NCBI GenBank assembly: GCA_039654915.1
Contig: CM077600.1
Coordinates: forward strand, 33,985,992 to 34,049,991
Reading direction: 5' to 3'
DNA from: Aquilaria yunnanensis
Lineage: Eukaryota; Streptophyta; Magnoliopsida; Malvales; Thymelaeaceae
Length of the DNA stretch: 64,000 nucleotides
Shown here piece after piece: positions 35,830 through 48,406 of this stretch. A program made the position numbers and the translations under genes. The notes below the pieces were generated by a model, which ran no database searches, was not told the DNA's origin, and saw nothing but the letters and a program-made list of their open reading frames with translations. Numbering within the stretch: the first letter of the stretch is position 1; each line of letters begins with the position of its first letter.

Positions 35830-36719
35830 TCTGTCCTCATCGTTTGCTGTGTGTCTGGCTGGTCGCTTGAGTTCCATTTTCCCTGACCTGCAAATGAACT
35901 TGAGAGAACATAACCTGCCCGATCTCAGTTTCCAATTCACGTGAATGATTTGCAGCAAATCCCCACTGTCCACATCACCACAATTCATAGGCCCCTCCGT
36001 CCCCAGAATGCTGCATTGTATCTGGTACAATTGGCACATCCAGAAATTGAAGCACAAATCAGAAACTCAACACGGCAGAAGCATACTATATAGACTTTGG
36101 CACTAGACCATGCTCTTCTCTGAATGATGAACGTCCAAAGTAAATATTACCTTTATCATCAATGCATGGACGCCGAGGATGATCTGACATCAAATGAAAA
36201 CAACAACATTTCACATCAAAAGAAGTAGTTTCATACAGTAAAGCAAACAGCGCTTCAGTTCCATCTACATCCTTAGAAAAGCCTCTTACCATGGCAATTA
36301 GAGGATGCCTCATTTTCCTTCTCTGAAAATGTTGCTCTTTCCAACATGAGTGCAATTCCAGACTTCCCAGTTTCATGTGACTTGGTTAAAGCATGAGAAA
36401 CTTCAGTATCTGTTCTTACAACCACAGCCTGGCCCTTGTGCATGATTGAAACAGGTTTGATGGCAAAGCCGCAAGTGAATTAATTGCCTTGGGAACCTTT
36501 CCACTCTATTTGTTCAAGCCAACAAGTGTATCTAATGGCTCCTAAGGATGGGAGAAGAATAAGATATTAGGCAAGTTTTAATTACTTTCAGATGAGGAGG
36601 AATGTTTAGAAATTTGAGTACGAGAAATTCCACAAAGCCACTATATTCATGCATTTAAATTCGGAAATATGAGCAGCTCCCTCTGTAAATGATCCAGAGA
36701 ACGCATCCAACTTCATAAG
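35830..36719 (-). pseudogene. Coding-like fragments of an unidentified gene
   Basis: Several minus-strand pieces read like protein and are bordered by plausible splice signals, but they do not join into one frame. Examples are LMKLDAFSGSFTEGAAHISE after a CAG acceptor at 36720, SGKVPKAINSLAALP near 36490, HKGQAVVVRTDTEVSHAL and SGIALMLERATFSEKENE at 36300-36440 ending at a GTAAGA donor, a 32-nt piece encoding HPRRPCIDD at 36157-36188, and NHSRELETEIGQVMF near 35930. An in-frame TAG near 36510, a one-base shift near 36455 and a TGA near 35977 interrupt them. I do not recognise the family. It may be a decayed gene or the spliced 3' UTR of the pentatricopeptide gene upstream on the same strand. 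Confidence 0.35.
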
Positions 36720-37241
36720 CTGATAAAATTCCAATTTGTGGAATGAAAAACAGAAACTTGGCAGTTTCAACTTAACCAGATGTAACACAAGAGTAGAGTA
36801 ATTAAAGTAGGGTTCACACCCTGCACCTGCTATGGATGTCTGAGAAGGAAAGCCTTACCATTAAACTAGTCATGAACAAATGCCACCTCCAAAGTGATAG
36901 TCAAACACAGAAAAGATAGCATGCAGGAACTACATAAATTTAAAGAATAAAAAAAAAACACGGGAAATGTTATCAACAAGCCCTTACAGCAATAGCAAAC
37001 AGTCAGCCCTGTACAAACCTTAGAAAAAGCGTAATTTATAAAACAAATGGGAGGAAAGAAATTTAACATACACAGAAATGAGAAACCATAAGCGAAACCT
37101 GCATATTGAAAAGCTTAATGTGTACCTCTTAAAATTTGACTGAGAAAGGAGTGGACCATCCTCCCTTGAAAGAACGTATAACTGATATTGTAGAAGCAAT
37201 TAACGATTTCTCTCTGAAAAACCATCTTAATGCAAGTTCAT

Positions 37242-40200
37242 TCACCAGTAATCTCTACATGAGCAGGAACCACCTTCAAAATGATGAAAGCGATATGCAT
37301 CTCTTACTATAATAACCCGATTTGAGATCTTGGAAACAAACTTGATCCAATTATGGCAGTCATTACACACACGGAGATTCTTCATCACACGAACAGGTAT
37401 TGGGCTTGACAAATTCAGGAGCCCAAAAGTAATAGCCAGCTTCTCGCTGTGAACATACGCAGTTGGATCTTTCTGCATCTGCTCCAACCCATTGAAAAGG
37501 CTATAACTTTCTTGAACATAACCAATTTTCTCTGCTTCTCTGTTCAAGTCTTCTAAGTACTTATATATCCTGTCAGTAAGTGGATGCAGTTGATCACCAA
37601 CAAAAAAGGCATGAATTGTATTCTGAAACTCAATCCAGCTCCGACCAGGCTCTTTCTTAACTCCTCTTTCTTTCATCATTTGCCTTGTCTGGTCCCTAGA
37701 AGTCCATTCTCCAGACACTGCATATAAATTTGAGAGGAGGGCATAAGTTGCTGAATCTTTAGGTTCCAATTCAAGAAGATGGCGAGCAGCTAATTCTCCA
37801 ATTTCTAAATTCTTACAAAACACACAAGCACTTAAAAGGGTCCTCCAAATCATGGAATCCGGTTCAATTGGCATATCCTCTACAAACTGTCTAGCTTGGT
37901 CCAGAAGGCCAGCACGACCAAGAAGATCTACAACGCAAACATAATGTTCAGCTTTTGGCTCTAGGCCATACTCTTTAGTCATAGATCCAAAATAAGCAAG
38001 ACCCTCATTCACCAACCCCACATGGCTGCAGGCTGATAGAACTCCAATGAATGTCACATGGTTTGGTGCAATACCAAGCTGTTTCATGCTATCAAACAAG
38101 TTGATTGCTTTGGCACCACATCCATGTTGAGAATAGCCAGTAATCATGGCATTCCATGAAATTTCATTTTTCTTTGGCATTTCAAGAAACTGGTTTTTGG
38201 CATCGTCAATGCAACCACATTTTGCATACAATGTGATTAGAGAATTACAAACTTCAACTTCTGAGTCGTAGCCCGTTTTTAAAACCATGGCATGGATCTG
38301 CTTTCCTTGTTTTACGTTTGCAGTATTGGCAGCAGCGCTAACAGCAGCACCAAAAGTAAACAGGTCAGCCTCCACTCCAGCTCTATGCATTTGAGCCAAA
38401 ACCTGCAGGGCCTCCTCAAAGTACCCACTTTGTGCAAATCCTGAAACTAATGCATTCCAGGATATATTGTTTTTGTCATCAATTTTCTCAAATGCTAGAT
38501 ATGCTTGTTGTATCTGACCACATCTAGCATAGAGACTAACAAGCGCATTTCTAATTGAAAGATCGTCAGAGAAACCAGAGACAAAAGATTGAGCATGAAT
38601 TTGTTTTCCCTGGCAGAGTGCTCGAATACCAGCACATGCACTGATTGCACTTGAAAACCCTATATTATCAGATTGTATCCCTTGTCCAATCATTTCTCCA
38701 TAAAGTTCAAGTGCCTTATCAAACATGTCATGCTGTGTAAACCCAGCAATCATAGCTGTCCAAGAGACTACATCTGCTTCATGAACTCTTCTGAGTATTT
38801 CAAATGAAGTATCTAGTTGTCCAAGCTTTGCATACATATCAATCAGCACGCTGCAAACATACACATTATGCTGAAAGCCAGTTTTAATGACCTGAGTGTG
38901 AATTTGCTCTCCCAGGTCAAGAGCTTTAACCAGAATACAAGTTCTTAAAACACTTGGGTAGGTGTATTGGTTGGGTATCAAACCTTCAACAAGGATCCCT
39001 CTAAATATATCAAATGATTTACTAAAGTCACCTAATTGCCCATACAAAGCAAGCATCACATTCCACAGGACCACATTTTCTGTCTTTGTTTCATTAAAAA
39101 AATCATGTGCATTCTTTATGTCAGAGCATTTAACATATAGATCAAGCAAAGAGCCTTCAACAATGATGTCTGTCAGGAATCCTGCCTTTATAGCATATGA
39201 GTGTAGTTGTTTCCCAGTACAGAGGGCCTCAACTGATGCACAGGCACCCAAGAGGCTAGCAACTGTTACACAGTCGGGCTTCAAACAATCATGCTGCATT
39301 TTTTCAAACAAGTCCAGAGCCCTGTTACTGAATCCACACTGAGCTAATCCAGAGATCAGTGAATTGTAAGTAACTCCATCTCTTTGAGGCATCATAACAA
39401 AAACTTGTTCAGCACACATGAAACTTCCTGAGCGTGAGTATAATGTTACAAGAGCATTGCATACATATATCTCGGAAGAAAACCCCTGCTTTATTATAAG
39501 GCCATGTAACTGCTCCCCAAGCCCATATAGCTCCCTTTTTGTGCAGGCACTAATAACACTCGAAAATACATAAGGAGTAGGGAATATTCCAGATTCATAC
39601 ATCTCACAGAATAACAAAATAGCTTGTTGCTCCCATCCATTCTGGGATAAGCCAGATATAATTGCCACCCAGGATACTTTGTCCTTTTCATACAATCTAT
39701 CAAAAACTTTCCTAGCTGAAACTGTACTCCCATTTTTACAATACAAATCGATCAAACGATTACATACCAGGTTGCTACTACTGAAACCGTGATGAATTAT
39801 TCTAGAATGAATCTGTTCATAGTCGAATGTAATAGAACCAGCAGAACACATTCTCAAAATGGCAGCATATGTAACCTCATTGGGGCTTGTGTTTTCAGCT
39901 ATCATCCTAGAAAAGAGACCCACTGCTTTGCCAGCCAACTTATTGTCACCAAACGCAGAAATAACTTTGTTCCAAGAAAACACATTTCTACTAGGCATAT
40001 CATCGAAGACTTTCACTGCACTACCTAAGTCATCTGCAGAAAGATAAAAATCCAAGAGTTTGTCGCATAAAGCAGCCTCTCCATCAAGACCCATCTTAAG
40101 AATCTTCCCATGAAGCTTCCATCCATCCCGTGACGCCCCAACATTGATATACCCTTGTAAAAGCCAAATAAAAGTTTGATAATTTGCTCGAATTCCACGC

Positions 40201-40626
40201 TCTTCCAGCAAATGAAAGAACCCACCCCCATTGGAATTGGACCAATTGACCCCATCCTCCTCGACAGCGAATTCGTCAAGTAATCTGGAAGCCGCTGTAT
40301 TACTTAAACAAGCAACTCTCAATCTGCTCCAATACCCACTAAAGAGCTGCAAAAAAGATATGGAGTAGAAGCTAACCACGCAAACTACTATAACTTTTTT
40401 TTATTGGATTAATGCTTCCCCAACAATCGGGGTCAGTGCCGAGTTGATGATAACATGACTAACAAGAAGAAAAAAACTTTACCTTGCGGTACTTATGGGT
40501 GGTCTGGCGAAGAGAGACTTGAGCTCTGCATTTAGGAAGCGGGAAGAGTTGAAAGCGAGGGTACGAAAATGATCCGTTGAGAGAAATTGGGGACCGAACC
40601 ATATGTTGGTTGTTTGGCAGGAACAT
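37242..40626 (-). CDS. Pentatricopeptide repeat protein, PLS-E-DYW class (At4g13650-like)
   Basis: This is an organelle RNA-binding protein; DYW-class members direct C-to-U editing. Exon 1 is 40483-40626 (48 codons, [18 protein letters not shown] then Ser/Arg-rich, transit-peptide-like) and exon 2 is 37242-40346. They join in phase 0 as THKYRK to LFSGYWSRL, giving 1,082 residues. The body is a long run of PPR motifs (repeated SWNALISG-, [13 protein letters not shown] and [12 protein letters not shown] segments). The C-terminus has E/E+ motifs and a full DYW domain: the HSEKLA deaminase signature, CNDCH zinc ligands and terminal CSCRDYW. A single-exon reading from an ATG at 40379 would start inside the intron with 11 extra residues and lack the targeting peptide. 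Length and architecture match the Arabidopsis At4g13650 protein as I recall it. The target RNA is unknown. Confidence 0.9.
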
Positions 40627-40787
40627 TGATCTGTAAGGAAGTCAGAAGAAGTGATGGATTCTGGGAAGGACAAGTGCAGCGAGCTGCATCGCTCGCAAAC
40701 TGGAGTGGCGCCAACGGCCAGACATTGTTGGGCAGCTAGGCTTGCTGTTAGCTTCTGAGCCTGTGACAAAGTCTCGACATTTAAACG

Positions 40788-41145
40788 GTAAATGGCACCA
40801 AAAGTCCCAAATCTTTAATTTATATTGCAAATGGGTCATCAACCTCTATTTTGTTTCATATTGGTCCCAAACCTTTTATGATTCATTGTGTACTGTCCGT
40901 AGTCTTTGTCAATATTGAATTAGCATAAAAGCCTGAAAACCTGATTTACGGAGAATAAAATTGATTGTTAAAATAGTTCATTAACTGTTAAAAAAATTAT
41001 CAAACAGTTTAAACTAAAATTTAAAAAGTTAATATCAAATGGTTAAGTTAAAATTCGAATTGTCCAGTAATTGTATTCTCATAAATTTAATTTGTATCAT
41101 AATTTTTAGCAGTTAATATACCATTTAAGTAATCAGTTTTCATCT
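40788..41145. mobile_element. Partial copy of the GGTCCCAAA TIR family
   Basis: The left end TAAATGGCACC, followed by GTCCCAAA, TTTAATTTATATTGCAAATGG and TTGTTTCATATTGGTCCCAAA, matches the inverted ends of the complete element at 62053-62576. No right end was found. It lies 160 bp upstream of the pentatricopeptide start codon, within its probable promoter. Confidence 0.55.
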
Positions 41146-44100
41146 CTGTAACAATTAGGTGTGTAAGTTTTACTTTTACGTTTCGAGTTAGGTTTGGGCT
41201 AAACCCGAATTTTTTTAGCCCATAAACAACTGACATTCCATAGCCCAAAAAATATTGAATCAGGATCGGATTGGATCAGGTTTACTCGACACCCACCTCC
41301 AGTTGTGCCGCCAGCTGTCATTTCCTCCGTCATTTCATCTTCCGCCAGCCTCCCTCTGTTCTCTTCTCCTCCACCATCTCTGTCAGATATCTTGCCACAA
41401 ACACGAAATAATCCAAAAATCTAAGAATCGGGAGATCGAGAAAGAGAAGAGAAGCTCACCTCCGGAGATGAACTTTAAGACAGAGAATAAAATAGGAAAG
41501 AGAATTCAAGAAATTCTTTAAACAAATTCACCCTATTTATACTACAGCAGTCAGCAGAAATCAATCACATGGGAAGGCTGCTTGTGACGACGGCGAACCT
41601 TAATAGAGCACTGAGCGACGGCGGGGCAAGGAGGTCTTGATCGAGCGGCGTCTCGGTGACAGTGGGGTGAGTCGGGCGATGGAGGGCTGCGCGACACCAG
41701 GGAGGGCAAGGACAGGGCAAACACGAGTGCTGGTGAGGGCGAGGCGAGGCGAGGGAGGGCTGCTCGAGGCAGGGCTAGAAGGGTAGAGGCAACGAGGAGG
41801 TTGAGGTGAGACTTGAGTTGCGAGGGATGGCCAGGGATAGTGAGAAGGGTTTGGGGGATGCAAGGGTTTGTAGGGCTGGGCAAACGTAGTGGGTCTTTTT
41901 TGGATTGAATCGGGTTTAACCCGAACTAACCTCATTTCTGTTTCTAATAGTCTATTGGGTCAACCCAAATATCAATTATTCCATACCTTGATCCAACCCT
42001 ACAGGTCAGGTTTTGGGTTATGGTAAAATACTTTGACCCTACTGTCAATTCATTTTAATGCTAAAAATTGATATACAATTAATTATAATGATTTAGAATC
42101 AATATCCAATAAAATGGAGGACAAGGTCCAACTTGTAATGAGAATTTAAAGATTGAAATTTTTTGTGCAATTACCCATCATCAAAATATACCCCTTTTTA
42201 GGGTCAAAGGCAACCCAATATTCATCTCCAATCTTTACAATTTCTCTTATTTTCAATTCCAACCTAATATTTGTATCATCAGTTACAATCTTAATTGTTG
42301 GGTCATGCAATGAGAGTAGAAGTGAGAACGGGTCAGATAGAACCATAAGATTACTTAACCCAATAGGATGAGTTGGGTTGAATTGAGCAAAAATTGATCG
42401 TGATTTGCAGTCTGGTTTCACTTATAGAAAAACCATCAGTTTTGGGTTGATTCTTGTTTCATGTTGAACCATTTTGAGGGATACATATTAATATATTATA
42501 AAATCTATGATTTTACATATATAATTATTCACTAAAAATTACATTATAGGAGTTTTTAGTCTATTAGTTCTAAACCCAATCCTAAGTCTTAAATATTCCA
42601 ATTTCATTCCACAAACTCATTTTGATTTGTGAGTGCAATTTTATTGGATTTTAATGTTGTTATAAGTATATGATATTAAAAAAAACCTTAGAACCAAAAC
42701 AAAAAAAAAACTTAAAATCATGGTTCTGGTTCTATTCATTTATTGGTTCTCAAGTTGAGTAGAAAAATTTTAAAATTGAATCTATCTTGGGTTGGTTTCG
42801 TTATACAAAAAACATAAATCATGCTCATCCCTAAAATATTGAGATTTTGAATTGCACAAAAGTCTACTCTTGAAGACAATTGAATGAATCGAAACGAGTG
42901 CAAATGAGACATTTTCCTTCTTAAATTTATTTTGTATTCATGAAATTTAAATATTTTTTTCTGTGATAGTGGTGGTAATTAATCATTTGCAAACTTAAGT
43001 GTTCTATTTTGGTTCGAGGGGTTGTGTGTGTCAAGTTCAATTTTAAGGGTTTATGCATCTGTTTCTATTACGTTCAAGGGGTAAATTAGGATTTGTTTCA
43101 TAACTTTAATTGGTGGTTCCATTCACTTTAATTCCATTAATGCGATTTGTATTATTTGCATGGTCAAAGTCCGATCAAAGTAAGGTTTGGGAATCGATTT
43201 TGGTTTTTGCGTTGTTTGCAATCTTGGCCCACTAGTTTTAAGGGACTCGCCCATCTCACACAGCAGAGCATCTCATTCTTGTTCTGATAAATTCTAAGTG
43301 GCGCATTAAAGTCCCAAATCAGGTTTTATCTTTTTGCAAATTTCTGTGAAAATTTTGGAAGAAATTTTTATTTGGAAGTGTTCATATTGGCTTTCATTTT
43401 CTTGGGGTTTGGCTTGATTATTGCTTTCTTTTTTGTCTCGTTTTTGTTATTTGCCTGGGGAAGCAATGGCGAGAACAAAGGAAGTAGAGGATTCATTTAA
43501 CTGCTCGGAAAACCTCGTGGCAGACGGATAGGACCAAAGGGAGGAGATCAGGAGGTGGGGGAATGTCCTCTTACATAGGTCAGGGCAGCTGATAGTGGAT
43601 CTGGTGAAAATGATTTGGATTCAATGGCAGAGCTCGCAAATGGAGCTGGAAATCATAAGCATGGTCTGGATTGGTGATGGCGACTAGCTCACCAATTTCA
43701 CTTTCTTAACAGCTGCTTGTCTGGATGAAACAATAGAGAGAAGCCTATATTCTTTTTACTTAACCAGTGGCCTAAGGCTCTAAATAACAATAAAATCAAA
43801 ACTAATTCACAAACCTCACCTTGACCAGGCTTTGACCATGCCAATATAGTGTTAATAAAATTAAAGCAAACCAACCTGCCCTTAATTTTTAACAAAAGGC
43901 AAATTTCTCTTGTATGCCTGCAACTTCACTATAATTTTTTTTCTCTTTTGTGCAGATCTACCATTAATTTTAGAGTGTGAGTGTGAGGTAAATTTCGTTT
44001 TTAAATATATAACAAAATAGTCATTACAGGTCTAAGTTAATGAATATTTAGCCCAATTTATGGATATTCTCTGTCAAATTAGCATTATGCTAACTAAGGT

Positions 44101-45640
44101 TGTCAAGATCGGAATCCTACCTAGTATCATTTTTTGCCGTGCAAGGTTGAGATTGTAAGATCGGATCGTAAATCGTAAGATTCGACTAAAAACTTAAAAT
44201 TTATTGTATAAATAGAATAATTTATGTGAATGACCAATTATATTATAAATTCAAGTAAAATTTAAGTGTCATAGTAATGGTACAATATAATTATTGATAC
44301 AGTACATGTTCAAACTTTAATAAAAATATATATCAACATAATCAATAAAATAATCAAAATAAGTCTGAAAGAAATTTATGAACAAACACATTATTGAAAA
44401 ATAAAAAAGAATACAATATCCATAATTTAAATATTCAGTAATAGACTTTCAATAAATTTAAAATGTATAATAATTTTTTTACAATGAGTATATAATTTAA
44501 AATTAGCATTTTTTTTCTTCCTGACTGAATCAAGTTAAACTTACAGAGGGGAAAAACTGGTAATTTGAATGTCCATTAATTGTAAAAAATTATATTATAT
44601 ATATTAAATTTACAGTAAGACAGTTATCAAATAATTTAAGTTATGCTCTAAAATGTTGTTATTAGATAGTTACATTGAGTTAACAAATTTCATCCAATTG
44701 GGGACCAAAATGAAATGTTTTTAATGGATTTGGAACCAAAATAAGACGTTTTTAATATATTTAGGGTCTAAACATAACATTTAATAGATTAAAGATAAAA
44801 ACAAAATGATAATTAAATATTAGCGATCATCCATGTAATTTACCCTTGACAAAAAATAATATGCAGGTAAGATTAGTAGGATCTTTCAATTTTACGATCA
44901 TATGATCTTAGTCGCGATTCCACCACAACCATACAATGCATTTGATCATATAATGTTTTAACAATGTTTTCTATGTAAGGATCGTACGATCCTACGATCA
45001 AGATCGAGATTTTAACAATCTTGATGTCAACCACGCTAGTAAGTAGCAAATAATTTGCAAAAGCCATAAACTTAGTCCCTTAGATTTTCTTTGTAATCAT
45101 TATCTACCCTAACCTTGTAAATATATTATTTGAGCCATTTTCCACAAATTGTTTCATTATCACTTTGCTAAGTCCTTTAGTAGCAAGAAATTTACAATAG
45201 TCTTGAAGAGTAGCAGCCAAGGTTTTTAATGGTGAACAATGATCTCTGAGTAGTAGGATAACAAGATTATTGACGGAATCAAAGAGGGAGCATACTCGTG
45301 ACAAGGCATTCGTCTTCATTTAACTAGCATTACCAATTGATGGTGACACATTAGAGTGACTACATGGATTAAAATAAGGCAATAAGAAGTACTGAATAGT
45401 TGCATGTTTTTAGTTATGGACTAGTTGGATATAATGAAGAGGGGGGGGGGGCGAGAATGAGAGATTTAAAAAAAACAAATCTTGTGACCAAAATTGGGAT
45501 CTTTCCATGTTTTTGTGTTTGTCATATTGGCAACTTTAGAAGAAGTGGTAAATTTACTCCTAATAACATTAGTGGCACATTAGCAACTCAAAAAATGAGG
45601 GTGGCAAAATTGCCCCCGATAGGCAAACATAAGTGACAAA
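41146..45640. other. Repeat-rich intergenic region without a recognisable gene
   Basis: A GC-rich patch at 41.25-41.9 kb gives open frames with low-complexity Pro/Ser/Arg composition and no domain. AAACCCGAA- and GGGTTGG-type motifs on both sides suggest a decayed transposon. From 43480 a short stretch starting ATGGCGAGAACAAAGG reads about 20 codons before a stop and may be a gene scrap. A possible TIR element is listed at 44098-45032. A G run of about 12 is at 45440. Confidence 0.4.
44098..45032. mobile_element. Possible TIR element with GATCGTACGATC motifs
   Basis: The left end, AAGGTTGTCAAGATC, matches the right end read on the minus strand, AAGATTGTTAAAATC. Next to each end are GATCGTA- and GATCCTACGATC-type palindromes. 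The interior is AT-rich and non-coding. The ends match only moderately and no target duplication is certain. Confidence 0.4.
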
Positions 45641-45781
45641 TCCCCTTTCTCTTTATCAATGACTCACGAGGAGACGGGCCAGAAGCGCCAAACGACACCG
45701 TTGCTTGGTCCTTCCTAGTTCAAACCTGCGCGCAAAAAAGGAAGAGCGAAACCCTAGACCCAAAATTGCTGCCAAACGAAC
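45641..45781 (+). promoter_or_regulatory. ING2 leader with telo-box-like motif
   Basis: AAACCCTAG at 45749-45757 resembles the plant telo-box (AAACCCTA), a motif common just downstream of transcription starts in housekeeping genes. It lies 25 bases before the ING2 start codon. A related AACCCTAG sits in the SINE1 leader at 58753-58760. Confidence 0.4.
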
Positions 45782-48406
45782 ATGGCAATTGCACGAACAG
45801 GAGTATACGTCGACGATTACTTGGAATGTAAGTCTCTCTCGTGGGTTTCCAATACTTCGAATTCTTTTTTATCTCGAGTTCCGATTTTAATTTATGAACT
45901 TGTACTTCGTTAGATGCAAGTACATTACCTGCGGAGCTTCAGAGGCTCCTTAATACGATCCGCGAGCTTGATGATCGATCGCAGTGTAAGTTTCTAGACG
46001 CACATTCAAATGAATGCATGTGTATATAGGTGTAATTATATATGCATGTGAATAAGAATTTTTGAGGTTAAGATTTTAACCTTTTTTTTTTTCTTTTGAT
46101 AATTAGGGGAATTTATGTGTTCTTGTTTTCTCTCTCTCTCTGTTTTTTTTTTTTTCTTTTTTCGTTTCAAGCCATGATAAATCAAACACGGCAGCAGACC
46201 AAGTATTGTTTAGGATTGGCGGCAAAGAAGGGGAATGGCAATGTTGGTGTTAATGGTGCTGAAGATGATGAAGTGGTTGAGAAAATGAGAAAAGATATCG
46301 AGGCTAGTCAGGAAAACGCATTGAGCTTGTGTACAGAAAAGGTCTTATTGGCACGACAAGCTTATGACTTGGTGAGTCTATCATTTGCTTTTGCATTTGA
46401 ATTGGGTGGCCTTTTGTTGCACTTAAAGTTGTATGGTTTTCTTTTTACTAAATCAGAATGTGCACCACTCTGCAAATGCTCGGAAGTATTTTATGTGATG
46501 GCGGATCCTTTTTCTTTGTTTCTCCTTAGCAGTGGTATTTACTACTTAGTCAACACTTCTGTCAAAATGTGCTGTTCAAGGCCCCCAGCCTAACCCCCAA
46601 GGAGAAGCTTCAATCCAAAGAGATGAAGAAGCAAATTTTTTCATTGTGCACATTCAAGTTTAGCTTCTGATCTAATGTTGACAAAATAAGCAGTAACAGT
46701 TGCCATGCCTCTGGTACACAGCCATGCCGTAGCTTCTTGTGAAACAAATAGCCTTCATCTTTTATATTTAGCTACCATACTAGCAAGTGGCACTCGGTTT
46801 TGTTATTGTAAGGAGCTGGTAAATTTGAGGACTCCTAGAACTTGTCCATGTAGCACTGCTTGGTCATTGGAAATTTGGTGAGATCTTTGATCTGGCATTT
46901 TTTTTGCCTGCCGTTAATTAGCATTTGTCTTTGGCATAAGTTAGAATAATATAATTATTACCCTAATAATATTATTGTGTTCCTCAACAATGTTTGGCAA
47001 CTTGTTCAAAGCCAAATAACGCCATAGGTTTTGACTTGGAGTGAACTGGAATTAAAGCTAGTCATGCTATCCGTGCTTTAGCTGTATTATCAACCTTCCT
47101 CAGAGGTTCACAACTTCATGGCAATGCTTCTGACCGAAGTTAGAAACACTTCCCAGAATTGCTATTCTCGCTTTGTTCTTCTAACCATCATTTGGAAATT
47201 CAAAAAGGCACAAATAAAGTGTGACTATCACTCTGAGTAAATTGTTCGCATGGAAGAAGAGTAGAAATATGCTTGAGCTGTAGAGAGGCATATTCCTCAT
47301 TGTATTTGTTGAGATAGATTTTCTGGTCCTAACATTTAGTTCCTTTGCTAGTAGTTCTCCTTTTACTTCAGTAAAAACTGCAGGTATAATGATGAGCACA
47401 GCCAACTTTGGCGGTCCAGTGCAGTTTGCAGCTTAGTTCTCATGATGGGTTTTCTCAAGCCTTTCGAGATTAGAGCAAGGAGAATTCTGATATTTCTTTT
47501 TACTTTCAGATAGATAGCCACATAAAGCGGCTTGATGAAGACCTGAACAACTTTGCAGAAGATTTAAAGCATGGTCTGGTTGTTCAAAGCATAGATTTCT
47601 TTTATTTTATTTTATTTAACGAGATCTCAACGCAATTTACTAACCTTTTGTTCTCCACTTTCCTCTTCCTTCTGCAATGCTATCAGAGGGGAAAATAGCA
47701 CCAGATGAGCCTGCCATCCTTCCCCCGTTACCTATTGTTCCAAAAGTTGAGAAGCGCAAGACTCCCTATGGAACACCCCACTCAAAAAGACTAGATTACC
47801 GTGAAAGGGATTGGGATCGAGAGCGTGATAGGGATTTTGAGCTCATGCCTCCTCCAGGGAGCCACAAGAAGGACTTTGCTTCCACTCTAGATGTTGATCA
47901 ACCCATTGACCCAAATGAACCCACTTATTGTGTCTGCCATCAGGTTAGGCTTCTCCATGCATCCACTGCAACTAAATTCTCATGCGATTTTGTCATTACA
48001 TTACATGTTTTGGTGGGGCTAAATTGCTTGTCATTCATGTCAGGTGTCATATGGAGATATGATTGCGTGTGACAACCAGGATGTGAGTCCTTTATTTCTC
48101 TTCACATGTTATTCTACTTTTCTGTTTCTTTTGGTTAGGATTTCGCTATATTGAACTTTAGATTATTGCCACTACCAGCCATTTAACTTCTACTCATATG
48201 GACTTGGCATGATTCCAGCAAATTTCTTATAATGTATTTACCCATGGCCGCAGGATGCACAAATACTGATATTATCGTGTGTCATGTTTTAGTGTCAAGG
48301 AGGTGAATGGTTCCATTACTCTTGTGTTGGCCTAACGCCAGAGACTAGATTCAAGGGGAAATGGTATTGCCCAACCTGCAGACTGCTACCACAATGCCAA
48401 GGATAG
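45782..48406 (+). CDS. ING2: PHD finger protein ING2 (H3K4me3 reader)
   Basis: This is a nuclear reader of histone H3 trimethyl-lysine 4, an Inhibitor-of-Growth family member linked to histone acetyltransferase complexes. Seven exons keep one frame: 45782-45827, 45914-45985, 46172-46371, 47510-47573, 47687-47943, 48044-48082, 48293-48406, giving 263 residues. The N-terminal ING coiled coil starts [15 protein letters not shown] and continues through [15 protein letters not shown] and [14 protein letters not shown] charged linker ([15 protein letters not shown]) follows. The C-terminal PHD finger has its full Cys4-His-Cys3 set: C209, C211, C222, C227, H234, C237, C252 and C255. The aromatic cage residues Y208 and W232 are present. 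The first two exons are too short to show as long open frames; they were placed from splice sites and family sequence. The next gene is SINE1, also on the plus strand. Confidence 0.93.

Noticed and set aside
41551..41935. Overlapping Pro/Ser/Arg-rich open frames of about 110 codons on the minus strand
   Set aside because: They have low-complexity composition in two frames, no domain and no splice pattern, and are flanked by repeat-like sequence; they are treated as transposon-derived noise.
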